Shown here piece after piece: positions 62,201-64,000 of a stretch of 64,000 nucleotides of DNA. The DNA is from Haliotis asinina. Lineage: Eukaryota; Mollusca; Gastropoda; Lepetellida; Haliotidae. Where the stretch lies: contig NC_090282.1 in NCBI RefSeq assembly GCF_037392515.1, forward strand, positions 58,490,843 to 58,554,842. The letters are read 5' to 3'. The notes beneath the pieces were generated by a model. That model had not been told where the DNA came from. It ran no database searches and worked only from the letters and a program-made list of their open reading frames with translations. Position numbers and translations under genes: made by a program. Positions within the stretch are counted from its first letter, which is position 1. Each line of letters starts with the position of its first letter.

Positions 62201-62856
62201 TTACCGTAGGGGTGGTTGGGATATTTTCTAAGGGATTCGGTTCTTCATGGAAGGACCTAGAGTTTACTGAATCCCAATGTGCTGGTCAAGCGTGAGTGCA
62301 GTATGGTGTCGCAGTGACCCGACCAGTCTCGGCTAGAACCGGTCTTCAGCAAGCGATGCCTGTCATAAGGGGAGACAAACTAGGCTGGGTTATCAGACTA
62401 GCTGATCTGGTTGTCGTCGTGTCATTTGCTTCATTTGACACTTTTGATGTTGATCACTGGATTGTCTGATCATGTCTGCTGGAATACTGTTGAATGTAAC
62501 AGTATGTATACACTTTGTGAGAGTGTCTCCATAGTAAGTTTGTCATTTGGGGAAAATGCTTGTCACATTTAAAATCGAACTATGGTACAGTATTGCAAAT
62601 AATGCTTCAAGTCTAACCCAATCTGATGCTGAAAAGAACATATTTTTATAGAATCGTGGAACTACAAAATCACGTAAACATGGACACACATAGTCAGTTT
62701 TCTGAAAGTTCATATAATTCTCGACATTTAGCACTTACCCTTCATTTCCATTTCCTCTTCTAGTTCCAGTGTAATGAGACCCTGCAGACATTGTCCCGGA
62801 GAATACACAGCCTGGTGGTTGTCTAAAGCTATTGTGAAAACTTTTGGTTTGCCCAT
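53122..62856 (-). CDS. Arrestin domain-containing protein (ARRDC) gene, seven exons, 397 aa
   Basis: Exons: 62739-62856, 61513-61659, 58379-58605, 55092-55274, 54647-54829, 54027-54210, 53122-53273. All introns are GT-AG, every phase fits, and the total is 1194 nt (398 codons with stop). The N-terminal arrestin half starts MGKPKVFTIALDNHQAVYSP and includes PPDIPSSFEGALGRVRYWLR. The C-terminal half includes SCRFQIDRCGFVPGEAVPIK, VVTYHTTKRSRTN, PPGESDIWTGDLLKIPPAPP and GCSIIDIDYFVK. The tail has a PPSY motif (Pro-Pro-x-Tyr), the binding site for NEDD4-type ubiquitin ligase WW domains. Alpha-arrestins recruit such ligases to membrane receptors and transporters for endocytosis. About 400 residues is normal for ARRDC2/3-type proteins; the exact orthologue is not assigned. 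Confidence 0.9.
54027..54210 (-). CDS. ARRDC exon 6
   Basis: The acceptor CCAATTTCAG precedes 54210, and the donor GTGAGT starts at 54026 (phase 1). If unspliced, the frame stops at 54004-54006, giving a shorter isoform without the PPxY tail. Confidence 0.87.
54497..54605 (+). repeat. Dispersed repeat family B fragment in ARRDC intron
   Basis: ACATCATGAGCATCGATATT, ATATGACCTGATCATG and GCGGGTTGCTGAAG match family-B blocks, with deletions. Confidence 0.5.
54647..54829 (-). CDS. ARRDC exon 5
   Basis: The acceptor CATTTTTAG precedes 54829, and the donor GTATGT starts at 54646. Phase 0 at both ends. Encodes the central arrestin C-domain strands. Confidence 0.9.
55092..55274 (-). CDS. ARRDC exon 4
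   Basis: The acceptor TTTGTTTGCAG precedes 55274. The donor GTCTGT at 55091 is weak but is the only one that keeps the family alignment. Encodes the start of the arrestin C-domain, with a Cys-rich LCCLCC stretch. Confidence 0.85.
56780..56870 (+). repeat. Short iterated AAAACGGCC motif
   Basis: CAAAAACGGCC, GAGAAAACGGCC, GAGAAAACGGCC and AGAGAAAACGGCT occur within 90 bp, separated by unequal spacers. Confidence 0.6.
57252..57296 (+). repeat. (GT)n followed by G-rich tract
   Basis: About 11 GT units are followed by GGGGGTGGGGGGGGTGGG-type sequence with at least four G runs, a potential G-quadruplex on the strand opposite to ARRDC transcription. Confidence 0.85.
58185..58306 (-). repeat. SINE family A copy in ARRDC intron 3
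   Basis: Reverse-oriented: GTGAGTGAGTCTAGAATATC, CCCGAAATGGGCTTCATACA, GGGAATCGAAACAGGG and ACCACTTGGCTACCCCGCC correspond to tail, body, B box and A box. Confidence 0.7.
58379..58605 (-). CDS. ARRDC exon 3
   Basis: The acceptor AATTTCAG precedes 58605, and the donor GTAGGT starts at 58378. Encodes SAGRYAYSFQYQLPPDIPSS and PWTYDDTTKKLFTVANLLDL, the core of the arrestin N-domain. Confidence 0.9.
58821..59655 (-). mobile_element. 5'-truncated Penelope-like retroelement in ARRDC intron 2
   Basis: A 28-bp perfect inverted repeat (AAAGATGACAAGAATTTATG and eight more) flanks the copy at 58821-58848 and 59628-59655. Inside, the minus strand encodes the end of a reverse-transcriptase polyprotein with a GIY-YIG-type endonuclease. 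The left end carries a stem-loop (58877-58896). GIY-YIG plus inverted terminal structure is characteristic of Penelope-like elements. Confidence 0.75.
59156..59622 (-). pseudogene. Penelope-like RT linker and GIY-YIG endonuclease, C-terminal fragment
   Basis: The frame has no ATG start. It reads LPYTGKTSHHISRLLKQQ (end of the reverse-transcriptase region), then GAIYNISCSCGSNYIGETSR and PLNIRIKEHK (GIY-YIG core with Tyr-Ile-Gly-Glu-Thr), and ends with TAA at 59156-59158. The frame itself is undamaged; the N-terminal reverse transcriptase is missing, as usual for truncated insertions. The Ala/Thr-rich 181-codon frame on the same strand is a shadow. Confidence 0.78.
60078..60245 (+). repeat. tRNA-derived SINE, third family
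   Basis: CCATGGTGTAGTGGTGAGAG (A box) and CACGGGTTCGATACCCGG (B box) with an anticodon-like stem TCCGC/GCGGA between them look like a tRNA, but the acceptor ends (CGCCTCC and CTGCTCT) do not pair. It is therefore a tRNA-derived repeat head, not a tRNA gene. The tail continues to about 60245. Confidence 0.6.
60412..60535 (+). repeat. SINE family A, diverged copy
   Basis: GTGCAGTGGGGTAGCTTAG, TTTGTCACGTCAAGAGCCCG, TACAAGGATGCAATGTGTG and AGTCACCCAGTCACC retain the family order; the tail is missing. Confidence 0.55.
61513..61659 (-). CDS. ARRDC exon 2
   Basis: The acceptor TCTGTTGCAG precedes 61659, and the donor GTATTT starts at 61512. Encodes IQLQLFGGARVKWSESC and onward. Its first 20 bp and the preceding 27 intron bases form the unit of the 47-bp array upstream. 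Confidence 0.88.
61641..62120 (+). repeat. 47-bp minisatellite at the ARRDC intron 1/exon 2 junction
   Basis: Starts of the TGTATGCC-type core at 61653, 61700, 61747, 61794, 61841, 61888, 61935, 61982, about 62028 and about 62074. Units 3 and 6 share the variant AACTGAAACAGTATGCC, giving a three-unit (141 bp) higher-order pattern. The first unit overlaps exon 2. Confidence 0.93.
62190..62480 (-). repeat. Composite dispersed repeat (family B and associated sequence)
   Basis: GGTGGTTGGGATATTTTCTA, CTTCATGGAAGGACCTAGAG and AATCCCAATGTGCTGGTC, then GGTCTTCAGCAAGCGATGCC and GTTGATCACTGGATTGTCTG. The same composite recurs at 63650-63970. Confidence 0.65.
62739..62856 (-). CDS. ARRDC exon 1
   Basis: ATG at 62856-62854; ends in phase 1 at donor GTAAGT (62738-62733). 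Encodes the first strand region of the arrestin N-domain. Confidence 0.88.
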
Positions 62857-63649
62857 CTTTGAGAAACGAGTGTTTCAAGAACGGTTTTCAGATGTTTTTG
62901 TAACACTACATGCGACAGTGATATGCACGGTCACATAACTGACAGACTATTGTCATTCCCTCTCCTGTTTGCGCAATAGATGTCCTACAAACCTTTACAG
63001 CAACAATCTGTCTCTGTCAGCGTTGAAAGTTTTTGCAATGTCACAGTGCCGATGTCACAACGATGTTGTTCCATCACTTCGAGCGTCACGTACAGCTGAG
63101 CCTTGCAGACTAAGTGTCAAAACAGAGGTATATCGAGTCTAAATTGCCACAACGCTTTAGAAAACGCTTTTATTACCATTCCCGTGTTCACATTCAGTTG
63201 TCTCTCAGCTTGTTAATGCCCAGTGCTTATTCGTACTCGCTGACAAAACACGAAAGCTGGAATGTGGCCTTCACAGTTCAGGGAATATTATCCAACAACC
63301 TTTGTCATGACGTTACGGAACAACACTTCAGCATCGTAATATTGTCATGACAACGGGATAAACATCCTGACAACACACATGTATTTACACATCAGGGAGT
63401 GTGATTGATTTTAATTTTGCACTTCCTTTGTGCATGTCGATACAAAAGATGTGTCAGGAGCCGATGTTTACACATTGCCATGTTGCTCGTGACGACATGC
63501 ACGCCGCCAAATACTTCATATATAGATTTGGATAATAAACAAATCCTGTTAAGCGACAAAACCAATAACTGCAACTGACAATGATTTATGCACCCTGATG
63601 TCTTATTCAACGTATAATGTCTCTTCTTTGCATGTGACAACTGCTTCGT
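62857..63649. other. Upstream flank of the ARRDC gene
   Basis: Should contain the ARRDC promoter and 5' untranslated sequence. I see no clear TATA box or other gene. Confidence 0.35.
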
Positions 63650-63970
63650 TTAGTCCACGATATAAAGGTGGCTTGGATATTTTGTAGGGGACTTGTTGCT
63701 TCATGGAAGGCGCCAGAGTTTGTTCCGAATCCGAATGTGCTGGCCATGTATCACAACTGTTGAAGGTCTGGTAAGATTTGGTCTTCAATAACCTATTCTT
63801 GTCGAAAGAGGCTACTACCAGGTTCGGGGTCGGGTGGTCAGGTTCGCTGACTTCGTTGACATTTGTATTTGTATCCCTTGCGTAGATCGATGCCCATGCT
63901 GTTGATCACTCGGTTGTTTCGTCCAGACCCGATTATTGAAACACCGCTGCCATATAGCTAAAGTCATTCA
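63650..63970 (-). repeat. Composite dispersed repeat, second copy
   Basis: AAAGGTGGCTTGGATATTTT, CTTCATGGAAGGCGCCAGAG and GGTCTTCAATAACCTATTCT, then TGTTGATCACTCGGTTGTTT and CACCGCTGCCATATAGCTAA. Collinear with 62190-62480 and extending further into family B. Confidence 0.65.
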
Positions 63971-64000
63971 CCCACTTTCTCTGCACATTACTCAATATGA

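Overview
The window is invertebrate nuclear DNA, most likely from a gastropod mollusc and probably an abalone (Haliotis-like). The evidence is intron-containing animal genes, many microsatellites and minisatellites, and two families of dispersed repeats that I recognise from memory as abundant in abalone sequence; no database was consulted. The window mixes host genes with a large amount of mobile DNA. The centrepiece is one apparently complete Polinton/Maverick (adintovirus-like) element at 11553-28519, bounded by a perfect 6-bp target duplication (TATAAT) and by terminal inverted repeats of about 0.46-0.5 kb. Layout: 1-11546 holds host flank and old transposon debris, a two-ORF gene of a repeated uncharacterised animal family (3834-7102), a 53-bp minisatellite and an internally deleted Tc1-like element with intact ends (8576-9855). 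11547-28525 is the Polinton with its target duplications. 28526-36600 is flank with dispersed repeats, a 45-bp minisatellite and a broken IS630/Tc1-type transposase. 36716-37693 is an intact LicD/fukutin-type membrane enzyme gene. 38100-52100 is repeat-rich, with tandem arrays, tRNA-derived SINEs, three copies of a THAP-bearing (Kolobok-like) transposon and microsatellites. 53122-62856 (minus strand) is a complete seven-exon arrestin domain-containing protein gene of 397 codons, with a truncated Penelope-like element in its second intron and a 47-bp array at the end of its first. 

Inside the Polinton, the plus strand carries a protein-primed DNA polymerase B and a small Cys/His protein. The minus strand carries, in transcription order, a NADAR-domain protein, a second small Cys/His protein, a retroviral-type integrase with a C-terminal chromodomain, a penton-like minor capsid protein, a short basic virion-type protein, the double-jelly-roll major capsid protein, an adenain-like protease, a packaging ATPase, a BIR-domain (IAP-like) protein and three overlapping small genes. 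Polymerase, capsid, protease and ATPase form the usual replication and virion module. The integrase explains the flanking duplication. NADAR and BIR look like acquired host-interaction cargo. All these frames are open, and several have animal-type TATA boxes, splice sites and AATAAA signals. The element therefore looks like a recently integrated and possibly still functional endogenous virus-like transposon, although the two terminal repeats have diverged by a few percent. 

The least expected observations are the NADAR plus BIR pair in one Polinton, a 21-nt exact match to the 5' part of U2 snRNA inside a SINE copy, a minisatellite that has copied the 3' splice site of an arrestin-domain gene about ten times, and a stem-loop in two Penelope-type ends that shows a compensatory base change.
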